Source: JAIBJP01 sp035639875
GTDB taxonomy: Bacteria > Actinomycetota > Thermoleophilia > Gaiellales > Gaiellaceae
DNA length: 17,038 nucleotides
Direction of reading: 5' to 3'
Assembly (NCBI GenBank): GCA_035639875.1
Contig: DASQXE010000182.1
Location: forward strand, 1 to 17,038
Shown piece after piece: positions 7,867-15,246 of this stretch; the first letter of the stretch is position 1; each line of letters starts with the position of its first letter. A model generated the notes under the pieces. The model ran no database searches. It saw only the letters and a program-made list of their open reading frames with translations, and had not been told where the DNA came from. The translations under genes and the position numbers were made by a program.

Positions 7867-9498
7867 TCAGCCGAGCGTGTGAATCTGGACGTTGCCGCCT
7901 GCGAGCGTCCGGTCGCCCGAGGCGTAGCCGTTCCCGATCAGGATCCCGTAGACGTCTGCGCCGGCACCCGGCTCCGCCTGGTCGCGCACCCGGATCCGGA
8001 ACGCGAACGGGCCGACGCCGTCGACCTCGCCCTCACCGAAGATGGCCGCCTCGCGGCCGTCGCTGCTGCAGACCACGGCGAGGATCTCGTCCGAGTGGAA
8101 GTCGAACGACTGCGCCGGGCCATGGTCCTGGTACTCCTCTGCACCCTGCGTGGAGCCGCTCAGGTCGACGCTCGCATTCCCTCCGAACGTCGCCCGATCG
8201 CCGTCGAGCGCGGTGATCCAGGCACCCTGGGTGATCCTCACCTCGCAGCCCGGCGTGGACGCCGGCGGAACCCAGGTTTTCGACGCCGTGGCGGCAGGCT
8301 CGTTTCCCGCGGGAGGCGGGGCGTCCTGCACGCCGTCGCCGTCCGTGTCCGCAAACGCCCTGATGACGTCTTGCCCGGGAAGGTCCGGACCCGTGTAGCA
8401 GAAGGTCGCCTCGCCCTCGCTGTTCGTCGTCGCCGTCCCGTCTTCGTCGGCCGGATCCTGGTCGAGCTCTGAGGCGCCCTCGACGTCGAAGACGACGGTC
8501 ACGCCCGACACCGGCTGCATGGCCACGTCACGAACTGTCGCGGTCAGGCAATGCTGCGTGCCGACCTCGTTGACGGCTTCGGCGGGCGTTAGCTCGAGCG
8601 AGAAGGGCTCCTGGGTCACGGCCGGTGGCGAGCTGACCGCGATGTCCTCGAGCGAGTTGCCCGGCGCGGCCGACATGACGGCCGTGATCGTCGCGTAGGG
8701 CGCGTTCCCGAAGTCGTAGATGAACTCGAGATCGGTGCCGATCAGGTCGTTGAAGGGAGGATCCTCGAAGTCGACGCCGGTGAGTCCGACCGGCGGGTCG
8801 AACGTGGTCACGATGTCGCACGGCGGCACCGCGGCGGGGGCGGTGTACGGCGCTGCGCTCGCCGCGTCGACGACGAGGAGCGGATCGAGCGGGCTGAACT
8901 CACCGGCATCGGTCACGAGATATTTGCCCGCCGGAAGTCCCGCGATGTGGCGCGTGACCGCGAGCGTGTCGTTGCCGCCCGGGTCGAAGGCCGCCTTGGG
9001 GACCCAGCAGGCTGCGAGGATCGCACCGCTTGCTTTGTTCACCTTGTAGAGAATCTGCCGGCCTGCGTCGGGGGTATACCCCGCCGCCCAGAGGTGGCCG
9101 TCGTCGGGGTCGACGTCGAGCGCGCCGATGTCATCCTGCGTCGGCGGGCCCGGCCCCTCCCCGAACGGGATCTGGCCCATCGGAGAGCACGCGGGGGGAC
9201 GGGTCGTCTTGTGGATGAAACCGTCCGGCGGGCCGACGAACGCGTACCAGAGATTGCGGTCCGCGGGATCGAAGGCGATGGCGCGCCCGTTGCCCGACGG
9301 CATCGGGACGCACTCCGCCTCGAACGTATCGGTGCCGATGTCGTACTGAAAGATCTGCGCCGTCGGCGGAACGTTCGCCTGGTAGCCCCACAACTTAGTT
9401 CCGGGCGGGGCATGGCTGGCGCTCGCCAAGCCGCTCCAGTAGAGCGCTGCGAGGACGCTGAGGGCGAGAGCGCCGACGCGGAGGGGCCTTCTTCGCAT
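7867..9498 (-). CDS. Secreted propeller-like / Ig-like / post-COAP-type domain protein
   Basis: A 543-residue exported protein of unknown function. Residues 1-28 form a signal peptide (basic start, hydrophobic core, ASA before H29). Residues about 35-290 carry repeated segments such as AIAFDPADRNLWYAF and GALDVDPDDGHLWAAG, suggesting a beta-propeller. Residues about 298-390 resemble a bacterial Ig-like domain (TVRDVAMQPVSGVTVVFDV, then SEGEATFCYTG). Residues about 418-541 match the post-COAP style domain: EYQDHG, HSDEI, RVRDQAEPG and GGNVQIH. The frame stays open far upstream, but ATG 9498 has AAAGGGA just before it and directly precedes the signal peptide; the upstream part is only the antisense of the mutase gene. 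It is divergent from that gene with a 96-bp gap. Confidence 0.8.
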   Translation of the reverse strand: MRRRPLRVGALALSVLAALYWSGLASASHAPPGTKLWGYQANVPPTAQIFQYDIGTDTFEAECVPMPSGNGRAIAFDPADRNLWYAFVGPPDGFIHKTTRPPACSPMGQIPFGEGPGPPTQDDIGALDVDPDDGHLWAAGYTPDAGRQILYKVNKASGAILAACWVPKAAFDPGGNDTLAVTRHIAGLPAGKYLVTDAGEFSPLDPLLVVDAASAAPYTAPAAVPPCDIVTTFDPPVGLTGVDFEDPPFNDLIGTDLEFIYDFGNAPYATITAVMSAAPGNSLEDIAVSSPPAVTQEPFSLELTPAEAVNEVGTQHCLTATVRDVAMQPVSGVTVVFDVEGASELDQDPADEDGTATTNSEGEATFCYTGPDLPGQDVIRAFADTDGDGVQDAPPPAGNEPAATASKTWVPPASTPGCEVRITQGAWITALDGDRATFGGNASVDLSGSTQGAEEYQDHGPAQSFDFHSDEILAVVCSSDGREAAIFGEGEVDGVGPFAFRIRVRDQAEPGAGADVYGILIGNGYASGDRTLAGGNVQIHTLG

Positions 9499-9513
9499 GT
9501 GTCCCTTTCCTAC

Positions 9514-9532
9514 TGTCACGGAATTGATGACA
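9514..9532. promoter_or_regulatory. Inverted repeat TGTCA-N9-TGACA in the divergent gap
   Basis: TGTCACGGAATTGATGACA is an imperfect palindrome in the 96-bp gap between the two divergent genes, 16 bases upstream of the - strand start. It could be an operator. The five-base arms are short, so chance is possible. Confidence 0.25.
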
Positions 9533-9577
9533 GATGACGGCAGAACTTGCCACCCCGGGGATCTGCCGGTGCCCGCG

Positions 9578-9583
9578 TAGAAT
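9578..9583 (+). promoter_or_regulatory. Possible -10 box of the mutase gene
   Basis: TAGAAT lies 11 bases before the ATG at 9595, and no Shine-Dalgarno is visible. Together these would fit a nearly leaderless transcript, which is common in actinobacteria. No well-spaced -35 box is seen. Confidence 0.3.
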
Positions 9584-9594
9584 GAAACGCGGCC

Positions 9595-11259
9595 ATGGCC
9601 ACTACCGAGGATCGGCCGGGGACGGACGCAACCCGCGAGTGGCGGCGCGAGCTCTACGAGCAAAAACCCGAGCGGGACGCCCTCTTCACGACCACCTCGG
9701 GGCTCGAGAACGAGCCGCTGTACACCCCTGACAACGTCGAGCTCGACTACGAGCGCGACCTCGGGTATCCGGGCGTCTTTCCGTACACGCGCGGCGTCTA
9801 TCCCTCGATGTACCGCGGCCGGTTGTGGACCATGCGCCAGTTTGCGGGCTTCGGGACGGCGGAGGAGACGAACGCGCGCTTCCGCTACCTCCTGAATCAC
9901 GGCCAGACGGGCCTCTCGACTGCCTTCGACATGCCGACGCTCATGGGCTACGACTCCGACCATCCCAAGTCGCTGGGCGAGGTCGGGCGCGAGGGTGTCG
10001 CCGTCGACTCGCTCGAGGACATGGAGCAGCTGTTCGCGGCCATCCCGCTGGCCGAGGTCTCCACTTCGATGACGATCAACGCCCCGGCGGCCATGCTCCT
10101 TGCCTTCTACATCTGCGTGGGCGAGGAGCAGGGAGTTCCGCGCGAGCGCCTCCGCGGGACGATCCAGACGGACATCCTCAAGGAGTACATCGCGCAGAAG
10201 GAGTGGATCTTTCCGCCCGAGCCGTCCATGCGGCTGTGCGTCGACATGATCGAGTTTTGCGCGCGGGAGGTTCCGCTCTGGCACCCGGTCTCCATCTCCG
10301 GCTACCACATCCGCGAGGCCGGCTCGACCGCGGCCCAGGAGCTCGCGTTCACGCTCGCGGACGGCTTCGCATACGTGGAGGCGGCGGTGGATCGCGGCCT
10401 CGAGGTGGACGACTTCGCCCCCCGCCTGTCCTTCTTCTTCAACGCGCACATCGATTTCTTCGAGGAGATCGCCAAGTACCGGGCCGCGCGGCGCATCTGG
10501 GCGAAGGAGCTCCGCGACCGCTTCGGCGCGCGCAATCCGCGCTCGTGGCTGATGCGGTTCCACACGCAGACCGCGGGCGTCTCGCTCACCGCGCAGCAGC
10601 CCGAGGTCAACATCGTGCGGACGGCGCTCGAGGCGCTCGCGGCCGTGCTGGGCGGCACGCAGTCCCTCCACACCAACTCCTTCGACGAGGCCCTCGCACT
10701 GCCGACCGAGCACGCGGTGAAGATCGCCCTCCGCACGCAGCAGGTGATCGCGCACGAGACGGGCGTGGTCAATACGATCGACCCGCTCGGCGGCTCGTAT
10801 TACGTGGAGGAGCTGACGAATCGGCTCGAGGCGGAGGCCTATGAGTACTTCGGCCGGATCCGCGCGCTCGGCGGCGTCATCCCTGCGATTAAGGACAACT
10901 TCTTCCAGCGCGAGATCGCGGAGGCCTCTTTCCGTTACCAGAGAGAGGTCGAGTCCGGTAAACGCGTAGTCGTCGGCGTCAACCGCTACGAGGAGCCGGA
11001 GGAAAAGGAGGTCGAGCTCCTCGCCATCGACGAGGCGCTCGAGCGCAAGCAGGTCGGGCGTGTGCGTGCGTTACGCGGGCGGCGCGACCCCGCCGCCGTC
11101 GAGCAGACCATCGCGCGGCTCAAGCGCGACGCGGCGGCGGACGATGTGAACCTCATGCCGGCGATCATCGACGCCGCGAAGGCGTACGTGACCATGGGGG
11201 AGATGTGCGACGCTCTTCGAGAGGTTTGGGGCGTATGGAGTGAGACCCCCGTCTTTTGA
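9595..11259 (+). CDS. Methylmalonyl-CoA mutase, stand-alone catalytic (large) subunit
   Basis: The B12-dependent subunit that interconverts methylmalonyl-CoA and succinyl-CoA. The 554-residue protein is the catalytic barrel without the C-terminal B12-binding domain, so a separate small subunit must exist elsewhere. Strong motifs: TRGVYPSMYRGRLWTMRQFA (66-85), GTIQTDILKEYIAQKEW, SGYHIREAGST with H238, LSFFFNAHIDFFEEIAKYRA and SLHTNSFDEALALPT. Y73 (YPSMY) and R213 (PSMR) sit where methylmalonyl-CoA mutases have Tyr89 and Arg207; isobutyryl-CoA mutase is reported to have Phe and Gln there. This favours methylmalonyl-CoA, though overall the stand-alone layout also resembles IcmA. ATG 9595 has no clear Shine-Dalgarno. 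The gene ends VWGVWSETPVF, with a TGA inside a hairpin. Confidence 0.92.
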   Translation: MATTEDRPGTDATREWRRELYEQKPERDALFTTTSGLENEPLYTPDNVELDYERDLGYPGVFPYTRGVYPSMYRGRLWTMRQFAGFGTAEETNARFRYLLNHGQTGLSTAFDMPTLMGYDSDHPKSLGEVGREGVAVDSLEDMEQLFAAIPLAEVSTSMTINAPAAMLLAFYICVGEEQGVPRERLRGTIQTDILKEYIAQKEWIFPPEPSMRLCVDMIEFCAREVPLWHPVSISGYHIREAGSTAAQELAFTLADGFAYVEAAVDRGLEVDDFAPRLSFFFNAHIDFFEEIAKYRAARRIWAKELRDRFGARNPRSWLMRFHTQTAGVSLTAQQPEVNIVRTALEALAAVLGGTQSLHTNSFDEALALPTEHAVKIALRTQQVIAHETGVVNTIDPLGGSYYVEELTNRLEAEAYEYFGRIRALGGVIPAIKDNFFQREIAEASFRYQREVESGKRVVVGVNRYEEPEEKEVELLAIDEALERKQVGRVRALRGRRDPAAVEQTIARLKRDAAADDVNLMPAIIDAAKAYVTMGEMCDALREVWGVWSETPVF

Positions 11260-11328
11260 AGACGGGGATGGATGAGGGGGGCTTTGCCCCCCTCATGGAG
11301 CGTTTGGAGAAAGACCCCGGTCTTCTAG
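11231..11328 (+). repeat. Imperfect 29-bp direct repeat duplicating the 3' end of the mutase gene
   Basis: 11231-11259 and 11300-11328 match at about 22 of 29 positions and lie exactly 69 bp apart, so they are in the same reading frame. The first copy encodes VWSETPVF and stops with TGA. The second would encode VWRKTPVF and stops with TAG. Between them lies the palindrome at 11272-11296. Confidence 0.7.
11247..11296 (+). terminator. Two consecutive strong hairpins after the mutase gene
   Basis: Hairpin 1 pairs CCCCGTCTT (11247-11255) with AAGACGGGG (11259-11267) and has the TGA stop at its loop. Hairpin 2 is a perfect 11-bp stem, ATGAGGGGGGC (11272-11282) with GCCCCCCTCAT (11286-11296), loop TTT. 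Neither is followed by a T-run, so termination is plausible but not of the classic intrinsic form. Confidence 0.45.
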
Positions 11329-11374
11329 TCCCGCCACGTCGTCGGCCCGGGGAACGGCAGGACGACGCTCTTTA

Positions 11375-12016
11375 ATGCGAAGCCACATGACGAACGACGG
11401 GGCCGTCCTCTCCATCCAGGGCTTGAGCCGCCGCTTCGGCTCGCGCGAAGTCGTTCGCTCGCTCGACCTCAGCATGGCGCGAGGTGAACGGATAGCCCTC
11501 TGGGGTCCCAACGGGTCTGGAAAGACGACGGTGCTTCGCTGCGTGGCCGGCACGTTGACTCCGACGGCCGGTCGCGTCGAGATCGTCGGGCACCCAGCAG
11601 GGGCGCTTCAAGCGCGCCGGCTCGTGGGCGCGTCGCTCGCGCAGGAGCGTTCCTTCTACCTCCGGCTCTCCGGTCACGCGAATCTCATGTTCTTCGCACG
11701 CCTCCGCTACGACAGCGAGCGGGAGGCTGCCGCGGGCGTTGCCGCACTCGAGGACGAGCTCGAGCTGGGGGAGATCGCACGCCAGCGCGCAGATCGCTGT
11801 TCCTCCGGGATGATCCAGCAACTCGCCATCGCACGAGCTCTGCTCGGCGATCCGGCGGTCATCCTCCTCGACGAGCCCACGAAATCGCTCGACGCCGACG
11901 CCCGCGGCCGGCTCTGGGCTGCCATCGACCGCCGGCCAAATGCGGCGGTGCTGTTCGCCACGCATCTCGATTCCGACCTCGAGCACTGTGACGAGCGTCT
12001 TTCCTTTCCCGTTTAG
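11375..12016 (+). CDS. ABC transporter ATP-binding protein (probable RiPP exporter ATPase)
   Basis: A 213-residue nucleotide-binding subunit that powers the permease encoded next. Walker A is GPNGSGKT (44-51), the Q-loop glutamine is about Q90, the signature is CSSGM (142-146) in place of LSGGQ, Walker B is VILLDE (162-167), and the H-loop histidine is H197 in FATH. The protein ends soon after the H-loop, so it is a compact member. The start could be ATG 11375 or ATG 11387; neither has a strong Shine-Dalgarno. The permease follows 19 bp later, and both lie beside the RiPP genes, which suggests export of the mature peptide or self-protection. The substrate is inferred. Confidence 0.88.
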   Translation: MRSHMTNDGAVLSIQGLSRRFGSREVVRSLDLSMARGERIALWGPNGSGKTTVLRCVAGTLTPTAGRVEIVGHPAGALQARRLVGASLAQERSFYLRLSGHANLMFFARLRYDSEREAAAGVAALEDELELGEIARQRADRCSSGMIQQLAIARALLGDPAVILLDEPTKSLDADARGRLWAAIDRRPNAAVLFATHLDSDLEHCDERLSFPV

Positions 12017-12035
12017 CCTTCCGCGAGGGCGGGTG

Positions 12036-12818
12036 ATGCTCGCGCTCGTGCGGCGTGACTTTCAGGTCACGCGCTCGTACCGGCTGCCCTTCGCGCTGGA
12101 CCTCGTGTACGGGTTCATCAACCTGCTCGTCTACTTCTTCATCTCGAAGACGTTCGAGGGCGCACGGACGGCGAATCTCGGCGCCGCGCCGTCCTACTTC
12201 GCCTTCGTGACGGTCGGCATCGCGATCACAGTGGTGATCGGCGCGGCCAGCTCGGGACTGGCCGCGCGCATCCGCGAAGAGCAGCTGACGGGGACGCTCG
12301 AAGCTCTGATGGCTCAACCGCTGACGGCCACCGAGGTCGCCCTCGGCCTCGCCGGCTTCCCGTTCCTCTTCGCCGTCGTCCGCGCGGCGCTTTACATCCT
12401 CATCGCTGGGACCGTGTTCGGCCTTCCACTCGGAGAAGCAGACTGGCTCGGCTTCGTCCTTTGCCTGACCGTCGCCGGCGTCGCCCTATCGGCGCTCGGC
12501 GTACTGGTCGGCAGCCTCGTACTCGTGATCAAGCGTGGAGAGTTGCTAGCAGGAATGATCCCGTTCGCGATGGGTCTGCTAAGTGGGGCATTCTTTCCCG
12601 TCTCCGTGTTGCCGGGCTGGCTCGAAGTCATCGGACGAGTTGTCCCCACCCGCTTTGCGTTCGACGGTCTGCGCGCCGCGGTCTTCGAGGGAGCCGGGTG
12701 GGAAGCGGACACCGTGACGCTCGCCCTTATCGCGCTCGTTGGGCTGCCGATCGCGATCGCCTTCTTCGCCAAGGCGCTGGCCTACGGGCGTCGAAGCGGC
12801 ACTCTCGGGCAGTACTAA
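12036..12818 (+). CDS. ABC-2 type transporter permease
   Basis: A 260-residue inner-membrane protein with about six hydrophobic segments. It contains RIREEQLTGTLEALMAQPL, the typical ABC-2 cytoplasmic motif, and a hydrophobic loop with GAFFPVSVLPGWL. The frame is open further upstream inside the ATPase gene, but ATG 12036 has GAGGG (12025-12029) at suitable spacing and gives the usual N-terminus MLALVRRDF; GTG 12033 is an alternative. It follows the ATPase gene by 19 bp and precedes the nucleotidyltransferase gene by 5 bp, so the three form one operon. Likely partner of the ATPase in peptide export. Confidence 0.87.
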   Translation: MLALVRRDFQVTRSYRLPFALDLVYGFINLLVYFFISKTFEGARTANLGAAPSYFAFVTVGIAITVVIGAASSGLAARIREEQLTGTLEALMAQPLTATEVALGLAGFPFLFAVVRAALYILIAGTVFGLPLGEADWLGFVLCLTVAGVALSALGVLVGSLVLVIKRGELLAGMIPFAMGLLSGAFFPVSVLPGWLEVIGRVVPTRFAFDGLRAAVFEGAGWEADTVTLALIALVGLPIAIAFFAKALAYGRRSGTLGQY

Positions 12819-12823
12819 GAACG

Positions 12824-13750
12824 ATGCCCCGACCGGATTTCGCTGTCAGCCGGGCCGGTCACGTGGCTCGCATGCTCGTTCTCGATGCGGCCGCCGTCGA
12901 GGTCATCGACGCCCTCGCGCAAAGCGGCGTGCGAACTGTTCTCCTCAAAGGGCCGTCCATCTCCCGATGGGTGTACGAGGACGGCGAGTTCCGCTCGTAC
13001 TCGGACCTCGATTTGCTCGTCGCGCCGGCGGACGTGCGGCGGGCCGTTCGTACATTGACAGGCCTTGGCTTCGACCGCGTGCACAGCGACGCCCACGCGG
13101 AACTCCTGCGCCGCGCCCGCGACCAGGTGACAGTCGACCTCCACCGCGTGCTGGTTGGCGTCCAAGCACGTCCCGAGGAGGCTTGGAGCGTCCTCATCGA
13201 TTCAACCCAAGCCTTCGCGCTTCAGGGACGGGAAGTCGAGATTCTCCCTGAGCCCGCGCGCGCGCTTCACCTGGCGCTGCATGCGGCGCAGCACGGCGCG
13301 CACGATTCGAAGCCGCTCGACGATCTAGCCATTGCGCTCGACCGCCTCCCCGAGTCGGTCTGGGAGGGCGCTGCGGCGCTGGCGGGCCGCCTCCACGCTT
13401 CTGCGGCCTTCGGAACGGGCCTCCGGCTTCTGCCCAAAGGACGAGAGATCGCAGAACGGCTCGACCTTCCGCAGGAGCGCTCGGTGGAGATGGCGCTCCG
13501 AGCGGGTACTCCTCCGCCGACGGCGCTCGGCGTCTACCGCTTCGTGACGACGCCCGGGGTCCGCGCGAAAGCGAGCCTGCTCGCGGGCGAGCTTTTTCCC
13601 TCAGTCGCCTTCATGCGGGCGTGGTCGCCGGTCGCCCGTCGGGGCCCCGTAGGACTGACCGCGGCGTATCTGTGGCGGCCGATCTGGCTCCTCCTGCGCG
13701 TCGGCCCCGCCCTGCGTGCGTGGCAGCGCGCCCGCAGGACTACCAACTGA
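12824..13750 (+). CDS. Family-5 nucleotidyltransferase of the RiPP cluster
   Basis: A 308-residue protein of the putative nucleotidyltransferase family (PF14907 type). Near the N-terminus VLLKGPSISRWVY is followed by RSYSDLDLLVAP, giving the D61-x-D63 metal-binding pair of nucleotidyltransferases, then LHRVL. The rest is alpha-helical without a recognised domain. Such genes recur in lasso-peptide clusters that also have an HPr-like kinase, where they are thought to tailor the peptide or its phosphate; the reaction here is unknown. ATG 12824 is 5 bp after the permease stop; the longer open frame upstream is only a shadow of the permease. The 3' end overlaps the converging leader peptidase gene by 150 bp. 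Confidence 0.78.
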   Translation: MPRPDFAVSRAGHVARMLVLDAAAVEVIDALAQSGVRTVLLKGPSISRWVYEDGEFRSYSDLDLLVAPADVRRAVRTLTGLGFDRVHSDAHAELLRRARDQVTVDLHRVLVGVQARPEEAWSVLIDSTQAFALQGREVEILPEPARALHLALHAAQHGAHDSKPLDDLAIALDRLPESVWEGAAALAGRLHASAAFGTGLRLLPKGREIAERLDLPQERSVEMALRAGTPPPTALGVYRFVTTPGVRAKASLLAGELFPSVAFMRAWSPVARRGPVGLTAAYLWRPIWLLLRVGPALRAWQRARRTTN

Positions 13751-14200
13751 CGTCATTTCGCCGGCTCGGAAGGTCAGCACCGGAACGAAGTCCGCCAGGT
13801 CCTCGTCCGTCTCGTAGAGCGCCGCGCCATCGACCACGACCCAGACGTGACCGCGCACCGCAGAGACGTCGTCTTTCCCGACTCCGACGACGAGCTCGGG
13901 CCCGGCGCCGGCACGCGAGAGGAATCGGTACAGGATGAGGCTCCGTTCGAGGCAGTTGTCGCGCACGCTCACCGTGCGCGAGCGGTAGAGCAGGCGGCCG
14001 ATTCTCGCAATCCGACGCTCGCGCTCGGGCACCCGCGGCCCGCTGCCCGGCCGGACCGAGACGATCCGGACGAGCCGGGGCAGCGAAACGAAACGCTTGA
14101 GAAGCGGAAGAAAGGGCGTCCAGCCCGCCATGCGCATCGCCAGCCAGACGTCGGCGGGCGAGGAGATCGCCGCCCGCAGCGTGGCCCAGCGCTCCCGCAC
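13601..14200 (-). CDS. Lasso-peptide B2-type leader peptidase (McjB-like transglutaminase fold)
   Basis: A 199-residue cysteine protease homologue that would remove the leader from the precursor. The core has RDNCLERSLILYRFL with catalytic C83, and GHVWVVVDG with H118 and D124, matching the Cys-His-Asp arrangement of McjB C-terminal domains. LADFVPVLTF closes the domain near residue 144. GTG 14200 overlaps the kinase stop as TAGTG and has GAGGAG four bases upstream. The last 50 residues are low-complexity and antisense to the nucleotidyltransferase C-terminus, so they look like a run-through extension after loss of an earlier stop. There is no fused B1/RRE domain. Confidence 0.82.
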   Translation of the reverse strand: MRERWATLRAAISSPADVWLAMRMAGWTPFLPLLKRFVSLPRLVRIVSVRPGSGPRVPERERRIARIGRLLYRSRTVSVRDNCLERSLILYRFLSRAGAGPELVVGVGKDDVSAVRGHVWVVVDGAALYETDEDLADFVPVLTFRAGEMTSVGSPAGALPRTQGGADAQEEPDRPPQIRRGQSYGAPTGDRRPRPHEGD

Positions 14201-15084
14201 TACGCTCCTCGCAGGTCGGCGAGCACGCTTGTCGCCTCGTCGAGGATCGCCGGCAGATTCTCGACGCCCGTGGGCAAGTGGAGATCGTAGAGCGGCGTCG
14301 CGGTCACGAGAGCCAGATACGATTCGAGCATCCGCCGCTTGCGCGCGGGCGGCTCGCCGCCGAAGTGATAGGACTGCGCGAGGAGGTCGGGTAGAGCTTC
14401 GAGGGGCTCGACGCGCCTCGCGGTGGCTTTCGAGCCTTCGCCGCGTCTGAGCAGGAAGATGGTCTGGATCGGCGCCTCCTGCCCAACGGTCTCGTGTGCA
14501 GCTTCGTAGCGATCGTGACCGAGATCGAAGTATGCCGCCGACGAGGGTCGTAGCCGAAGCGAAAACGGAAGTGGAAGCGCCCGAGCTCGTTCTCCCTCGA
14601 TCTCGAAGGCGAGGGCGTCGTCGGCGTAGAGGCGAAAGCCCCGTTGCGAAAGCCCATATGCGAGCGTCGACTTCCCGGACTCCGAGGCCGCGCAGAAGCC
14701 GACCACTCCATCCGGGGTCAGAACTCCGCTCGCATGGAGCACCTCGGGGCCGAGGACCTGCACCGCAACGGGAAGGACCCAACGGTGATAGACCTCGACG
14801 ATGAGTTGCTCCGGTGCCCCTGGATGCGGTTCGACCCAGACCTGGGCGGAGCCGGGGCGGAAGCTGAAGCGGCCGATTCGTTCGAACTCGACGAAGTGAA
14901 CGTCGCTTTCGACGAAGGCACGTCCCACGACGTGCCCCCACTTGTCGCGCCAAAACTGCGACTCGGCGTCTTCGGCCAGCGTTACCGAAGACGCCGAGTC
15001 GGGTCCCGAAACCACGAGTTCCGGGACGTGCGAGCCCGGGGCGGACGCGTCGGCCGCGCCCCGGCTCGCCCGTGCGTTCGCCAC
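14200..15084 (-). CDS. HPr-kinase-like RiPP precursor kinase
   Basis: A 294-residue kinase of the HprK/PadeK-like type found in lasso clusters, where homologues phosphorylate the C-terminal end of the precursor. The P-loop is ASESGKSTL (133-141). H117 lies in LHASG just before it, and D155/D156 (LYADDALAF) form the Walker-B-like site. The C-terminal part (IFLLRRGEG, then YDLHLPTGVENLPAIL) is typical of this family. GTG 15084 overlaps the precursor TAG by one base (TAGTG); AGGAG is only two bases away, so reinitiation may drive translation. GTG 15015 is a weaker alternative. The true phosphate acceptor is not known. Confidence 0.82.
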   Translation of the reverse strand: MANARASRGAADASAPGSHVPELVVSGPDSASSVTLAEDAESQFWRDKWGHVVGRAFVESDVHFVEFERIGRFSFRPGSAQVWVEPHPGAPEQLIVEVYHRWVLPVAVQVLGPEVLHASGVLTPDGVVGFCAASESGKSTLAYGLSQRGFRLYADDALAFEIEGERARALPLPFSLRLRPSSAAYFDLGHDRYEAAHETVGQEAPIQTIFLLRRGEGSKATARRVEPLEALPDLLAQSYHFGGEPPARKRRMLESYLALVTATPLYDLHLPTGVENLPAILDEATSVLADLRGA

Positions 15085-15242
15085 TACTCCTGGCCCGGAG
15101 GGCTGTTGGGCGTCTCCATGCCCTCGTCCGGTTGGACCTGGACGGGCGACTTCCCACCGCCCGTGCTCACCTGCAGCACGTCGCCGACGTTGCCGGCCCG
15201 AGTGACCTTCATCGACTCCCAAGCTTCCTTCTCGCTAGACAT
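15084..15242 (-). CDS. Probable lasso-like RiPP precursor peptide (52 residues)
   Basis: A short gene between the cyclase and kinase genes, exactly where a precursor is expected. ATG 15242 has a near-perfect Shine-Dalgarno (AGGAGG, 15250-15255) seven bases upstream. Leader: W8, M11, V13 and G17 reproduce the spacing of the lasso leader motif YxxPxLxxxG, with W for Y, M for P and V for L. Then GNVGDVLQVST runs to T27, followed by GGGKS (28-32), PVQVQ (33-37), P38, D39, E40 and a Pro-rich, acidic tail that ends GQE with S47 as a possible phosphorylation site. There is no cysteine. D39 and E40 are the likely ring acceptors, but they lie 11-12 residues after G29, where T27 at -2 would place the core start. 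The longer upstream frame lacks its own Shine-Dalgarno and overlaps the cyclase. Confidence 0.72.
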   Translation of the reverse strand: MSSEKEAWESMKVTRAGNVGDVLQVSTGGGKSPVQVQPDEGMETPNSPPGQE

Positions 15243-15246
15243 CCGC

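Noticed and set aside
9499..10755. A long open - strand frame continuing upstream of the secreted post-COAP-type protein
   Set aside because: It is antisense to the strongly recognisable mutase gene, shows no domain, and the signal peptide and Shine-Dalgarno at 9498 mark the true start.
14203..15157. Upstream open frame that would lengthen the B2 protein to over 500 residues
   Set aside because: It is a shadow of the kinase gene: arginine-rich and without motifs. The GTG at 14200 has a good Shine-Dalgarno and gives normal family size.
15144..15164. STGGGKS in the precursor as a Walker A nucleotide-binding site
   Set aside because: The peptide is only 52 residues and lacks the P-loop spacing GxxxxGK[ST] and any fold to support it.
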